Assembly: GCA_937872895.1 (NCBI GenBank)
Contig: CALMUP010000027.1
Coordinates: 1-64,000, forward strand
From: an uncultured Verrucomicrobiota bacterium
GTDB lineage: Bacteria > Verrucomicrobiota > Kiritimatiellia > CAIVKH01
Direction of reading: 5' to 3'
DNA length: 64,000 bases
Shown here: piece by piece, positions 33,669-41,779 of the stretch
Numbering within the stretch: the first letter of the stretch is position 1
Layout of the letters: each line of letters begins with the position of its first letter
Position numbers and translations under genes: made by a program
Notes under the pieces: generated by a model
Told to the model about the DNA's origin: nothing
Database searches by the model: none
What the model saw: the letters and a program-made list of their open reading frames with translations, nothing else

Positions 33669-34883
33669 TCAGGCCACCCTTCCCAGTTTGCGGAACTTCT
33701 CGAGCACGGCGGGATTGGCCACCGGGCCATAGGACTCCGACCCGCCCCACAGGCAATCCTTGACCCACTGACCGCTTTCGATACGCCAGACCCGCGGATC
33801 GCGGAACGTGTCGCAGGTTGCATCGAACTCGTCCTCGGTCATGTTGACATAGGTCAGCCACCGCTCGAGATCGCGGCGCGGCTTCACATGGTCGTATTTC
33901 CGGACCATCTCGATGCCCTGCTCGCGGGTCATGATCCCGGCCCGGATGTCCTTGCACGAATGATCCGAACCGCGCCCGTAACCCAGCTTCACGAACTTCA
34001 GGTAATCATGGATCCCGTTCTCGTGCATGTCATCGAGGTTGGACATGGTGCGGTAGGTTCGCTCGAACGGTTGCTGGGCCGGTCGCCAGTTGTACGTCTC
34101 CATGACCAGCGGGCCGTGCTCGTTGGCGTCCCACCGGAAGAAGTTACTCAGGTAGATGCCGCGCACTCCGACCCGGTCGATCTCCTCATCGTTCGGATAC
34201 TGCGCCCACAACAGGTCCTGCTCGGTCAGACCCTCCTTGAGTTCGGGCCGGCCGAGTTTCTCCAAGCCCTCGTCGGTGAAGTCGTGCCAGTCGTACCCGC
34301 GCAATCCGTGCTCGAGACGGAACTTCGCGGTAAATTCGACGAAGTCGTTGTAGGAGTACATGCCGCCCAGGTCCATGAACCCGTGCTCGCCCCACATCAT
34401 CAACGGGACATTGTAGCGGACGGCGACCTGGATCGGGGTGGTGAAGATACCGCAATGGTTGTGCCAGTTCATGTCGCCCTGCAGGCGGAAGCCGAGGCGG
34501 TTCATCTTCACCAGCATGTCGATCGAGGGGTACATGATCACATGGTCGGCGTTGAACAGGTGCCGCATGCGGTACAGGTTGTATTCGCCCTCGGGCAGGT
34601 AGTTGTTGCCGTGGTAGGTCATCAGCAGGATCTTCAGTCCGTATTGCTGGGCCATGTGCGCCTGGTAGTAACTGTCCTTGCCGCCGCTGACCGGAATCAG
34701 GATGTCGTAATTGCCCTTGCCGCGGTACTCGCCGATCAGCTCCTCGAACAGCTCGCGGCGGCGGTTCCAGTCGATCCGGTCGCGTTGTTCGGACACGCGG
34801 CAGGCCGAGCAGACGCCGCGGTCGTCAAACGAGGTGGGCGTAGCCGTCACCACGGGATAAACACATTTGGTACACCATTGCAT
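33669..34883 (-). CDS. N-acetyl sugar amidotransferase (WbpG-like)
   Basis: A 404-residue PP-loop ATPase of the WbpG/PseA family, which uses ATP and ammonia to turn a sugar N-acetyl group into an acetamidino group. CTKC (4-7) and CSAC (25-28) form a probable zinc site, and PVSGGKDS (64-71) is the PP-loop. It lies beside HisF-like and HisH-like genes that in known systems supply ammonia. The modified sugar may be pseudaminic acid or the unknown product of the second CMP-sugar pathway; either fits. Confidence 0.92.
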   Translation of the reverse strand: MQWCTKCVYPVVTATPTSFDDRGVCSACRVSEQRDRIDWNRRRELFEELIGEYRGKGNYDILIPVSGGKDSYYQAHMAQQYGLKILLMTYHGNNYLPEGEYNLYRMRHLFNADHVIMYPSIDMLVKMNRLGFRLQGDMNWHNHCGIFTTPIQVAVRYNVPLMMWGEHGFMDLGGMYSYNDFVEFTAKFRLEHGLRGYDWHDFTDEGLEKLGRPELKEGLTEQDLLWAQYPNDEEIDRVGVRGIYLSNFFRWDANEHGPLVMETYNWRPAQQPFERTYRTMSNLDDMHENGIHDYLKFVKLGYGRGSDHSCKDIRAGIMTREQGIEMVRKYDHVKPRRDLERWLTYVNMTEDEFDATCDTFRDPRVWRIESGQWVKDCLWGGSESYGPVANPAVLEKFRKLGRVA

Positions 34884-34894
34884 GCTTCAGCTCC

Positions 34895-35683
34895 TTATTG
34901 CCGGACGTGGATGCCGGCGCGGGCCATGGCCCGTTTTCCTTGTCGGTCGGTGAGTTCCTTGAAATGCCAGATGTTCGCTGCAGCGGCGGCGGAAGCACCG
35001 GCCTTGATGGCCTTGGCGTAATCCTCGAAGCGCCCCACCCCGCTGCAGGCGATGACCGGGATCTTCACGGCGTGGGCGACCGCCCCGATGAGATCCAGGT
35101 CGTACCCTTCGCCGGTACCGTCGCGGTTGATGCTTTGCAGCAGAAGCTCGCCGGCCCCGTGGCGTTCGGCCTCCAGCGCCCAGGCCACCGGATCAAGGCC
35201 GGGGGCGGTGCGCCCGCCATGGGTGAAGACTTCGCGCCGGCCGTCGGCATGGGTGCGCACGTCGATGCTGACCACCATGGCCTGGCTGCCAAACACGGTG
35301 GCGCCATCGGTGATCAGGCGCGGATGCTCCACCGCGCCGGTATTCAGGGTGATCTTGTCCGCGCCACGGCTGATCCGGGCGCGCATGTCCTCGACGCTGC
35401 GGATGCGCCCGCCCCAGGCCAGGGGCATGAAGCAGGTGCGGCTGACTTCATCGAGAATCTGCAACGGATCGGCCAGCCCCTTGGTCTTGTGGTCGTCGCG
35501 CCGAAGGTCGTAATCACCCTCTCGCGTCATGTCGAGGTAGATCAGTTCATCGACGTTCCACTCATTGAACCGCTGAACCTCGTACAGAGGATTGCCGATG
35601 ATCTGGTGGATCTCGAACAGTTCACTGCGCACGAGCAGTCCGTTCTTCAACAGCAGGATGGGAATGAGGCGGTGGCGAAGCAT
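34895..35683 (-). CDS. HisF-like ammonia-channel partner
   Basis: A 262-residue TIM-barrel protein related to imidazole glycerol phosphate synthase subunit HisF. The second catalytic Asp region (VVSIDVRTHADG) and the phosphate loops (ACSGVGRFEDYAKA) are retained. The first catalytic Asp of HisF, in the LDVKDG strand, is Leu here (PILLLKNG, position 11). That loss suggests it does not make histidine but channels ammonia to the WbpG-like enzyme 11 bp downstream, as proposed for HisF2 proteins in O-antigen loci. Confidence 0.9.
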   Translation of the reverse strand: MLRHRLIPILLLKNGLLVRSELFEIHQIIGNPLYEVQRFNEWNVDELIYLDMTREGDYDLRRDDHKTKGLADPLQILDEVSRTCFMPLAWGGRIRSVEDMRARISRGADKITLNTGAVEHPRLITDGATVFGSQAMVVSIDVRTHADGRREVFTHGGRTAPGLDPVAWALEAERHGAGELLLQSINRDGTGEGYDLDLIGAVAHAVKIPVIACSGVGRFEDYAKAIKAGASAAAAANIWHFKELTDRQGKRAMARAGIHVRQ

Positions 35684-35697
35684 GTCGGGAGGATTTA

Positions 35698-35814
35698 ACC
35701 GCTGATTACGCGGATAGCGCGGATGAGAAGAAGGGTTTCGAACATTTCATCAACGTTTTGTGATCTTGCTTCCAGGTGCTATCATCTGCGCCATCTGCGT
35801 AATCAGCGGTTGGT
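35698..35814. repeat. Intergenic 9-nt word palindrome (CGCGGATNA family)
   Basis: CGCTGAT/CGCGGAT words begin at 35700, 35709 and 35718. Their complements ATCTGCG, ATCTGCG and ATCAGCG begin at 35784, 35793 and 35802. Both arms keep an exact 9-nt register. The centre is about 60 bp. It separates the HisH-like and HisF-like genes, which are usually adjacent. Confidence 0.85.
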
Positions 35815-36438
35815 TTAATCTGCGGCGAGAAAGTTGCGCAGAACTTGTAGTCCGGCGGTCTGGCTTTTTTCCGGGTGGTACTGCACGGCCCAGATGTTGC
35901 CGGCACTGATGCTGGCGGCGAAGCGGATCCCGTATTCGCACCAGCCATCAACGACCGATGGGTCATCCGGGACAAGATGGTAACTGTGGACGAAGTAGAA
36001 CACCCCCGGTTGGTCGAAGCCTTCGCGGTACATGCTGTGGCGGTGCGCCGGTATGGCATCGTTCCAGCCGATGTGGGGAACGCGCAACGACGGATCGAGA
36101 CCGCTGAAGCGCACCACCTCGCCGGGGATCCAGCCGAGGCCCGCGAAGTCGCCATGTTCCGTGCCGCGGCGGGCGAGCAATTGCTGGCCGAGGCAGATGC
36201 CGAGAAAAGGTTTCTTCTGTGCCAGCGCAAACTGCTCCATGGCCGGAATCCAGCCGCGTTCCGACAGGTTCTTCATGCCATCACCGAACGCCCCCACGCC
36301 GGGTAGCACAAGGTGCGACACCGAAGCAATCAGCTCCGGCTGTTGAAGCACTTCCACTGCGGCACCGATCGCGGCGAATGCATTGTGCACCGAGGTCAAG
36401 TTGCCCATGCCATAATCGATGATGCCTACCCGAGTCAT
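35815..36438 (-). CDS. HisH-like glutamine amidotransferase
   Basis: A 207-residue class I glutaminase related to HisH. MTRVGIIDYGMGNL opens it; GICLGQQLL carries the nucleophile Cys82, and QYHPEKSQ supplies His188 and Glu190. I start at the ATG at 36438, with AAGGA about 6 nt upstream and the conserved family N-terminus. An ATG at 36453 that overlaps the pseG stop as ATGA is an alternative. It should release ammonia from glutamine for the HisF-like and WbpG-like pair. Confidence 0.93.
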   Translation of the reverse strand: MTRVGIIDYGMGNLTSVHNAFAAIGAAVEVLQQPELIASVSHLVLPGVGAFGDGMKNLSERGWIPAMEQFALAQKKPFLGICLGQQLLARRGTEHGDFAGLGWIPGEVVRFSGLDPSLRVPHIGWNDAIPAHRHSMYREGFDQPGVFYFVHSYHLVPDDPSVVDGWCEYGIRFAASISAGNIWAVQYHPEKSQTAGLQVLRNFLAAD

Positions 36439-36449
36439 CGGTTCGTCCT

Positions 36450-37433
36450 TCATGCCGCCAACAATGTTTCGGCCACGCGAACCGCGCCATGCCCATCCAC
36501 GGCGGCCGCACCGGCGGCACCCATCGCAATCCGGGCGGCCGGATCATCAACGATTCGCCTGACGAGGTCGGTGATGGCGGCATCATCCGTGTGCCGGGCG
36601 TCGGCCACGAGGGCATAACCGCGCCGTGCGGCGAGTTCACCAGTGAACCGCTGGTTGTCCGCCACCTTGAGGCAAACGGCCGGGCAACCCGTCGCCGCCA
36701 GCTCGAAGGTGGTCTGGCCGGCCGCAGTGATGGCCAAATCGGCCCAGCGCATCTGCTCAACCATGTCGCGCACGTCACGCAGCTGCTCGACGCGGTGGGA
36801 CACGCTGGTCCATGCGGCGGAAGTGGTCAATGGACCGGCAATCACCCGTATGTCCCAACCGGCGCCAACAGCATCCAGCCAGCGCATCGCGCGTTCATTC
36901 AAGCGCAGCACATCGGATCCGCCGAAGGAGAGCAGGACACGGCGGATCTCTCCGGACGCAACCCGCGGAGGCAAGTCGCGGAACTGTGGGCGCAACAAGG
37001 CGCACGATGGACCGAGCAGCAGGGCTGCTCCGGTCAGGCCGCGGTAGACCGACGGGTCCTCCACGCAACTGTTAAGCAGCCAGGTGGCCGTGAGCGGACG
37101 GTCAGCGAGGTCATCCATGACCAGAACGCGGCATCCGGCCTTGACCAAGGGAATCAGATGCCCGTCATGGACATCGTACGAATCAATCACCATGACCGGG
37201 TACCGTCCGCCCGCGGCGAGGGCCTGTTCCAGGGTCAGCGCCGGGTCGATCACGGTACGGGCCACCTGCGGGGAAACCCAACCGGCCATCGCCGGATCAC
37301 CGGCATACACCCATAAACCCACCGAGGCCCCGGCACGGACCAGTTCATCCACCAGCGTCAGCGATCGGCGGAGGTGGCCGGTACCGATTCCGGCATTCGC
37401 CGTGGTGATGACGGCTATGGCTGGCGTGCCCAT
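36450..37433 (-). CDS. pseG: UDP-2,4-diacetamido-2,4,6-trideoxy-beta-L-altropyranose hydrolase
   Basis: A 327-residue GT-B-like hydrolase, step four of pseudaminic acid synthesis: it removes UDP from the acetylated sugar. The N-terminal glycine loop AGIGTGHLRRSLTL carries the catalytic His20. LLSFGGSDVLRLN, AITAAGQTTFELAATGCPAV and VADNQ are PseG/MurG-like donor-domain motifs. It overlaps pseH by 19 bp, consistent with one operon for steps three to six. Confidence 0.93.
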   Translation of the reverse strand: MGTPAIAVITTANAGIGTGHLRRSLTLVDELVRAGASVGLWVYAGDPAMAGWVSPQVARTVIDPALTLEQALAAGGRYPVMVIDSYDVHDGHLIPLVKAGCRVLVMDDLADRPLTATWLLNSCVEDPSVYRGLTGAALLLGPSCALLRPQFRDLPPRVASGEIRRVLLSFGGSDVLRLNERAMRWLDAVGAGWDIRVIAGPLTTSAAWTSVSHRVEQLRDVRDMVEQMRWADLAITAAGQTTFELAATGCPAVCLKVADNQRFTGELAARRGYALVADARHTDDAAITDLVRRIVDDPAARIAMGAAGAAAVDGHGAVRVAETLLAA

Positions 37434-37942
37434 TCCGACTCCAAGATACCCATGACCACGATGTCGCGCGGAACACCGCCAATGATGACCTGTTCCCGCA
37501 TGACGCCTTCGCGGACGAAACCGATCCGGTCATACAACCGCAACGCGGCCTCGTTGTGCGCCATCACCCGGAGGAACACCCGGTGCAGGGCCAGTCTGCC
37601 AAACGCGAAATCAAGGATCCGCCCGCTGGCGGCCAAGGCGATGCCCCGGCCACGGTAGGCGGATTCACCAATCAGGATCCCGTACTCGGCGTTGCGGTGG
37701 CACCGGTCGATCTGGCTCAGCCCGATGGTTCCTACCGGGACCCTTTCCGGCAAGGCGAGGATGACAAACTCGATCCGTTTTTCCCCGAGCGTTTTCAGCC
37801 AGGCCAGGTGCTCCTCGCGCGACGGAGGGGCAGGACTGCACAACCACCGCGCCACCTCCGGATCGGCGCGCCAGCGGAGGACACATTCCGTGTGCTCTTC
37901 GGCCAGCGGGATCAGCTCCACGTCGACAGGTCCGGGTTTCAC
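37415..37942 (-). CDS. pseH: UDP-4-amino-4,6-dideoxy-N-acetyl-beta-L-altrosamine N-acetyltransferase
   Basis: A 175-residue GNAT acetyltransferase. The acetyl-CoA loop is YRGRGIALAASG, with HRVFLRVMAHNEAALRLYDRIGF typical of the family. A TTG at 37990 would lie deep in the upstream gene; I prefer the GTG at 37942, which overlaps the pseI stop as GTGA. It acetylates the 4-amino group made by PseC. The assignment as PseH rests on fold plus the complete pse set around it. Confidence 0.88.
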   Translation of the reverse strand: MKPGPVDVELIPLAEEHTECVLRWRADPEVARWLCSPAPPSREEHLAWLKTLGEKRIEFVILALPERVPVGTIGLSQIDRCHRNAEYGILIGESAYRGRGIALAASGRILDFAFGRLALHRVFLRVMAHNEAALRLYDRIGFVREGVMREQVIIGGVPRDIVVMGILESEWARQP

Positions 37943-39006
37943 GGATTCAACAGGTCCAGGGTCAATGGCGTACCGCGGGCGATGGCGCAACGCACGGTTC
38001 GTCCCAACACGATCGGGAGATGTTTCGGGGCCAGGCCGTGGCCGGGCCGGATGACCCGGATGTCGTCGCGGGTCAGGACCGCCCCGGCGGGAATGTCCTT
38101 CACGGCAAAAATGGAGCGGCGGAACACTACGTTCGCGACCTCGGTGCCGCCAGCGCCGAGTACACCATCCCCGAGGACCTGCTCGGTTTCACGAACCACA
38201 TCGACCATCCGCCGGAATTCGGCCGGCTCCAGGGAAAACGAGGCATCGGGCCCGCCATCGGCGCGGGCCAGGGTCAGGTGTTTTTCGATCACGCAGGCCC
38301 CGAGCGCGATCGAGGCCACTGCGGCACGCTCGGTAAGGCAGTGATCGGACAAGCCGGCCGGGGTCCCGAACAGATCGCTGAGGGTGGGAATCGCCCGGAC
38401 ATTCATCTCATTCAGCGGCGACGGGTAGGCGCTGGTGCATTTCAGCAGGATCAGTTTCCGGTTGCCGGTGTCGGCAATAACATCGACCGCTTCGCGGATC
38501 TCGTCCACCGAGGCCATGCCGGTGGACATGATCACGGGCTTCATCGTAGCCGCCACGCGACGGACCAGTTCATGATCGGTCATTTCGAACGAGGCGATTT
38601 TGTGGATCGGCGCGGCGAGTTGCTCCAGGAAATCCACCGCCGTCTCGTCGAACGGCGTGGAGAACACGTCGAGGCCGAGGGCGCGGGCTTCGGCAAACAG
38701 GGCTTCGTGCCAATCCCACGGGGTTGATGCCTCCTGGTAGAGATCATACAGAGTGCGACCCTTCCAGGCATTGTCGCCACTGATCCGGAAGTACGGTTGG
38801 TCGCTATCGATGGTCAAGGTATCGGCGGTGTAGGTCTGTAGCTTGACGGCGTCCGCGCCAGCCTGTTTGGCGGCGTGGACCAGCTCCAGGGCCCGTTCGA
38901 GGCGGCCGTTGTGGTTGCCGGACAACTCGGCGATCAGGTAGGCGGGCTGGCCCTCCCCGATGTGGCGGCCGGAGGGCAGCGTGATGATGGACTCAAAGCG
39001 ATTCAT
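37939..39006 (-). CDS. pseI: Pseudaminic acid synthase
   Basis: A 355-residue NeuB-family enzyme that condenses phosphoenolpyruvate with the 6-deoxy sugar from PseG. A TIM barrel starts near residue 25 (AYLIAELSGNHNG), with metal- and substrate-binding segments KLQTYTADTLT and FDETAVDFLE. A C-terminal SAF (antifreeze-like) domain covers the last 65 residues (LTRDDIRVIRPGHGL). The ATG at 39006 overlaps the upstream pseF stop as ATGA; the longer frame is discarded. Confidence 0.94.
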   Translation of the reverse strand: MNRFESIITLPSGRHIGEGQPAYLIAELSGNHNGRLERALELVHAAKQAGADAVKLQTYTADTLTIDSDQPYFRISGDNAWKGRTLYDLYQEASTPWDWHEALFAEARALGLDVFSTPFDETAVDFLEQLAAPIHKIASFEMTDHELVRRVAATMKPVIMSTGMASVDEIREAVDVIADTGNRKLILLKCTSAYPSPLNEMNVRAIPTLSDLFGTPAGLSDHCLTERAAVASIALGACVIEKHLTLARADGGPDASFSLEPAEFRRMVDVVRETEQVLGDGVLGAGGTEVANVVFRRSIFAVKDIPAGAVLTRDDIRVIRPGHGLAPKHLPIVLGRTVRCAIARGTPLTLDLLNP

Positions 39007-39707
39007 GAACGGGACTCCCCGGCGGCGAGCACGGCGTGCAACACTTCGGCCCGACGCCAGTCTTCCTCGGTGTCGATGTCCTGGACGCGGTGGCGCGGCA
39101 ACGGGACCGGCGCCGACCGGTCGGAGAACAGGCGGGGGGCGGCGCGGTACCGCGCGACATCGATCCAATAGAACTGCCCGGCATCGTGCCAGGCCTCGGG
39201 CAGGTCCTGCGAACGAACGGTGCGGTTCTCCGGCCAGAACATCTCGACAAAGCCGTCGGGGCGTACCTTGAGGGCCCGGAAAATCGGATACGCGAAGGAC
39301 GTCACGGAAAAAGCGGTGGTGGCGTGGTGTTGCCGCAGGATCGTCAAACCGCGGACCAGGTCATCGGACCGTACAAACGGAGCGGTCGCGTACAGGCAGC
39401 AGGCCTGGTCCGGCAGGGTGTCATGCTGCTCCAGCCAGTCGAGGGCATGCTGGATCACCGCGTCGGTGGTGGCCGTATCGTCGGCGATGGCAGCCGGCCG
39501 GGTAAACGGGGCCTCCGCCCCGTGCGCGCGGGCGACCTCCATGATCCGCGGATCATCGGTGCTCACGAGGACCCGGTCGAACAACCGGCACTCCAGCGCG
39601 GCGGTGATGGAGTGCGCGATCATCGGACGGCCGGCGAAGTCCCGGATGTTCTTGCCGGGAATCCGCTTGCTGCCACCGCGCGCCGGTATGATCGCCACGC
39701 AGGTCAT
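39003..39707 (-). CDS. pseF: Pseudaminic acid cytidylyltransferase
   Basis: A 234-residue NeuA-like enzyme that forms CMP-pseudaminic acid. The CTP-binding signature IIPARGGSKRIPGKNI is at 6-21, followed by VLVSTDDPRI and the QDIDTEEDW segment typical of PseF. It starts just 1 bp after the methylase stop region and is coupled to pseI by ATGA. It is the last step before transfer of the sugar to a glycan or protein. Confidence 0.93.
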   Translation of the reverse strand: MTCVAIIPARGGSKRIPGKNIRDFAGRPMIAHSITAALECRLFDRVLVSTDDPRIMEVARAHGAEAPFTRPAAIADDTATTDAVIQHALDWLEQHDTLPDQACCLYATAPFVRSDDLVRGLTILRQHHATTAFSVTSFAYPIFRALKVRPDGFVEMFWPENRTVRSQDLPEAWHDAGQFYWIDVARYRAAPRLFSDRSAPVPLPRHRVQDIDTEEDWRRAEVLHAVLAAGESRS

Positions 39708-39708
39708 G

Positions 39709-40356
39709 TCAGGCCTTGGTGTTCTCCATGACGAACCAGGTCAGATCGTCCTGCGGGAACACCGGATCGCGCCGGTAGGCAAACCCGTAGTCAAGCAGTC
39801 GGTAGGACGGATGCCGGGCCATGAACTCCCCGGCGAAATCGCGCTTGAACAAGCGACCGCTGTGGCCGCGGTAGGACACCTCGACCGGCGACGGATTGTA
39901 GTATTCGATGATCGCGACATAGCGGCGGCCGTGGCGGGCGAGTTGGTCGTAGGCCTTGGGCAGCAGATCCGGATTCAAGTGGATGAGCACGCCCTTGGTG
40001 AAGGCGAGGTCGCGGGGCTTGGTCTTTACATCGAAGAGCGAGCCGTGGATCGCCTCGACGCCGGCGATGCGTCCCAGTTGCTTCACCGCCTTGGCGTTGA
40101 TTTCGACCCCGCAGCACGAGGCATCAGGCAATAACACGCGGAGGGCCTTCATGTTCATACCGATGTTTGCGCCGAGTTCGATCAGGCTGCCGATGCCGGG
40201 AGCGCGACGGAGCACGGTCGAGAACAGGGCGAGATTGGCGGCATGCAACTGTTCGCTGCGGTTGCGGGCGATGTAGTCATCGCCGAATTCGCCGGCCCAG
40301 AAATTCTCCTGTTCGGTCCGGTAGGGTTTGGGCGTGGTGGTGTTTTTTTTCTTCAT
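39709..40356 (-). CDS. Pseudaminic-acid-biosynthesis-associated methylase
   Basis: A 215-residue class I SAM methyltransferase of the type found within pse gene sets. TEQENFWAGEFGDDYIARN near the start is the hallmark of this subfamily, and IELGANIGMNMKAL is motif I. The ATG at 40356, with AAAGGTG upstream, matches the family N-terminus; an ATG at 40392 is possible. It probably methylates pseudaminic acid or an intermediate, though the exact position is not known. Confidence 0.88.
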   Translation of the reverse strand: MKKKNTTTPKPYRTEQENFWAGEFGDDYIARNRSEQLHAANLALFSTVLRRAPGIGSLIELGANIGMNMKALRVLLPDASCCGVEINAKAVKQLGRIAGVEAIHGSLFDVKTKPRDLAFTKGVLIHLNPDLLPKAYDQLARHGRRYVAIIEYYNPSPVEVSYRGHSGRLFKRDFAGEFMARHPSYRLLDYGFAYRRDPVFPQDDLTWFVMENTKA

Positions 40357-40398
40357 GGATTCAGCACCTTTGGGTGTACGGATCTCGGGCATTCATCA

Positions 40399-41646
40399 TC
40401 AGGCAGGCAGGACGGCGCCCAGGGCGGCGATGACCTGTTGCACCTCGGCATCGGTCATGGCCGGGTACATCGGGACGGAAAGTTCGCGGGCAAAGAAGGA
40501 CTCGGCCACGGGATAGTCGCCCGGCTTGACACCCAGCGTCTCGCGGTAAAAGGGCTGCAGGCATACCGGAATGTAATGCACCTGGGTACCGACGCCGAGC
40601 CCGCGCAACTCCGCCATGACCTGCGTACGGGTCTTGCCCAGGGCGGCGAAGTCGATCAGGACGGGGAAAAGATGATACGAATGGGATGCGGGATACGGGA
40701 TGCGGGATACGGGATTGAGGTCTGAAGTCGGGAGCGAGAGGTGCGGGATAGCCTTGAGCGCTTCGTAATACTGTTTGGCGATGTCGCGGCGGCGGGCCAC
40801 GAACCGGTCAAGCTTGCCGAGCTGGCTCAGTCCCAGTGCGCAGTTGATATCGGACATCCGGTAATTGTAACCAAGGCTGTGCATCTCGTAATGCCAGGGG
40901 CCGCGCTCTTCGAGCGCAGAAAGGGTTTCGGGTGCCTGGTTTCGGGTGTCGGGACCTCGGACTTCTGACGTCGGAGTTTCGACCTCCGAAACCAACCCCT
41001 TGAACCGGCTCGCATCCTTGGTGATGCCGTGGGTGCGGAACTCGCGCATGCGCTCCGCGAGTACCGCGTCATCCGTCGTGACCATACCGCCTTCGCCGGT
41101 GGCGATGTGCTTGACGGGATGGAAACTGAAGTTGTTGAGCAGGCCGATGGAGCCCACCGGCTTGCCGCTCCAGGTAGCGCCAAGGGCGTGGCAGGCATCG
41201 CAGACCAGGGCCAGGCCGTGCTTGTTGCAGATGTCCAGGATGCGGGTGTAGTCACAGGGCCAACCGGCGTAGTCGACGGCGATCACCGCCTTTGTTTTCC
41301 TGGTTATCTTCTGTTCGATTTTCTCCGGATCGATATGTCCACTCGGCAACACATCGGCAAAGACCGGCGTACCGCCGACAAACAGGACACAATTGGCGGA
41401 GGCGGTGAACGTGATGGGCGGGACGATCACCTCGTCGCCGGGGCCGATGCCGAGGGCGATCATGCCGGCGTGCAGCGCGGCGGTGCCGCTGTTCACCGCG
41501 ACCGCGTACTTCGCGCCTACTTTCGCGGCGAATGCCTGTTCGAATTCGGCGACCTTGGGACCCTGGGTCAGGAAGTCGGAGCGGAGGCAGTCCACCACCG
41601 CCTCAATATCGGCTTCATCGATCGATTGTTTACCGTAAGGAATCAT
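40399..41646 (-). CDS. pseC: UDP-4-keto-6-deoxy-N-acetyl-beta-L-altrosamine aminotransferase
   Basis: A 415-residue DegT/DnrJ/EryC1 aminotransferase. Lys179 in SFHPVKHIATGEGG binds PLP, with Asp150 (CDACHALGA) nearby. Relatives are about 375-385 residues. The excess is accounted for by two in-frame word-array inserts, at residues about 217-245 (EVETPTSEVRGPDTRNQ) and about 304-323 (LNPVSRIPYPA). Both fall between conserved blocks, so activity may survive. It makes the 4-amino group acetylated by PseH. Confidence 0.93.
   Translation of the reverse strand: MIPYGKQSIDEADIEAVVDCLRSDFLTQGPKVAEFEQAFAAKVGAKYAVAVNSGTAALHAGMIALGIGPGDEVIVPPITFTASANCVLFVGGTPVFADVLPSGHIDPEKIEQKITRKTKAVIAVDYAGWPCDYTRILDICNKHGLALVCDACHALGATWSGKPVGSIGLLNNFSFHPVKHIATGEGGMVTTDDAVLAERMREFRTHGITKDASRFKGLVSEVETPTSEVRGPDTRNQAPETLSALEERGPWHYEMHSLGYNYRMSDINCALGLSQLGKLDRFVARRRDIAKQYYEALKAIPHLSLPTSDLNPVSRIPYPASHSYHLFPVLIDFAALGKTRTQVMAELRGLGVGTQVHYIPVCLQPFYRETLGVKPGDYPVAESFFARELSVPMYPAMTDAEVQQVIAALGAVLPA
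40681..40737. repeat. In-frame heptad array (GGGATNC family) in pseC
   Basis: GGGAT begins at 40683, 40690, 40697, 40704 and 40711: five words in perfect 7-nt register, followed by GGTCTGAAGTCGGGAG-type words. Only one arm is present. It is read on the minus strand as SRIPYPA-type residues. Confidence 0.88.
40922..40998. repeat. In-frame word palindrome (GGGTGTC and TCGGACC families) in pseC
   Basis: GGTTTCGG near 40938 and CCGAAACC near 40986 form the outer inverted repeat, with ACCTCGGA and TCGGAG words inside. The 77-bp block is read through as about 26 residues with no stop codon. It lies between the conserved THGITKD segment and GPWHYEMHSLGYN of the aminotransferase. Confidence 0.75.
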
Positions 41647-41667
41647 AAGTTATTGGAGATTTTTTGA

Positions 41668-41765
41668 ACCACCCGCTTCGCTCGAGGAAGAGGAGCAGGA
41701 GGAGATTTAAATTCCTGAAGACATTCACCTCATCTTACTCCTCTTCCTCGAGCGAAGCGGGTGGT
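41668..41765. repeat. Palindromic intergenic element, 28-bp perfect arms
   Basis: Arms 41668-41695 and 41738-41765 are perfect inverted repeats around a 42-bp AT-richer loop. The outer part (ACCACCCGCTTCGCT) matches the element at 2329-2417, 39 kb away. It lies between pseC and pseB, so it could reduce expression of everything after pseB. Confidence 0.88.
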
Positions 41766-41779
41766 AAAACAATTCGTGA

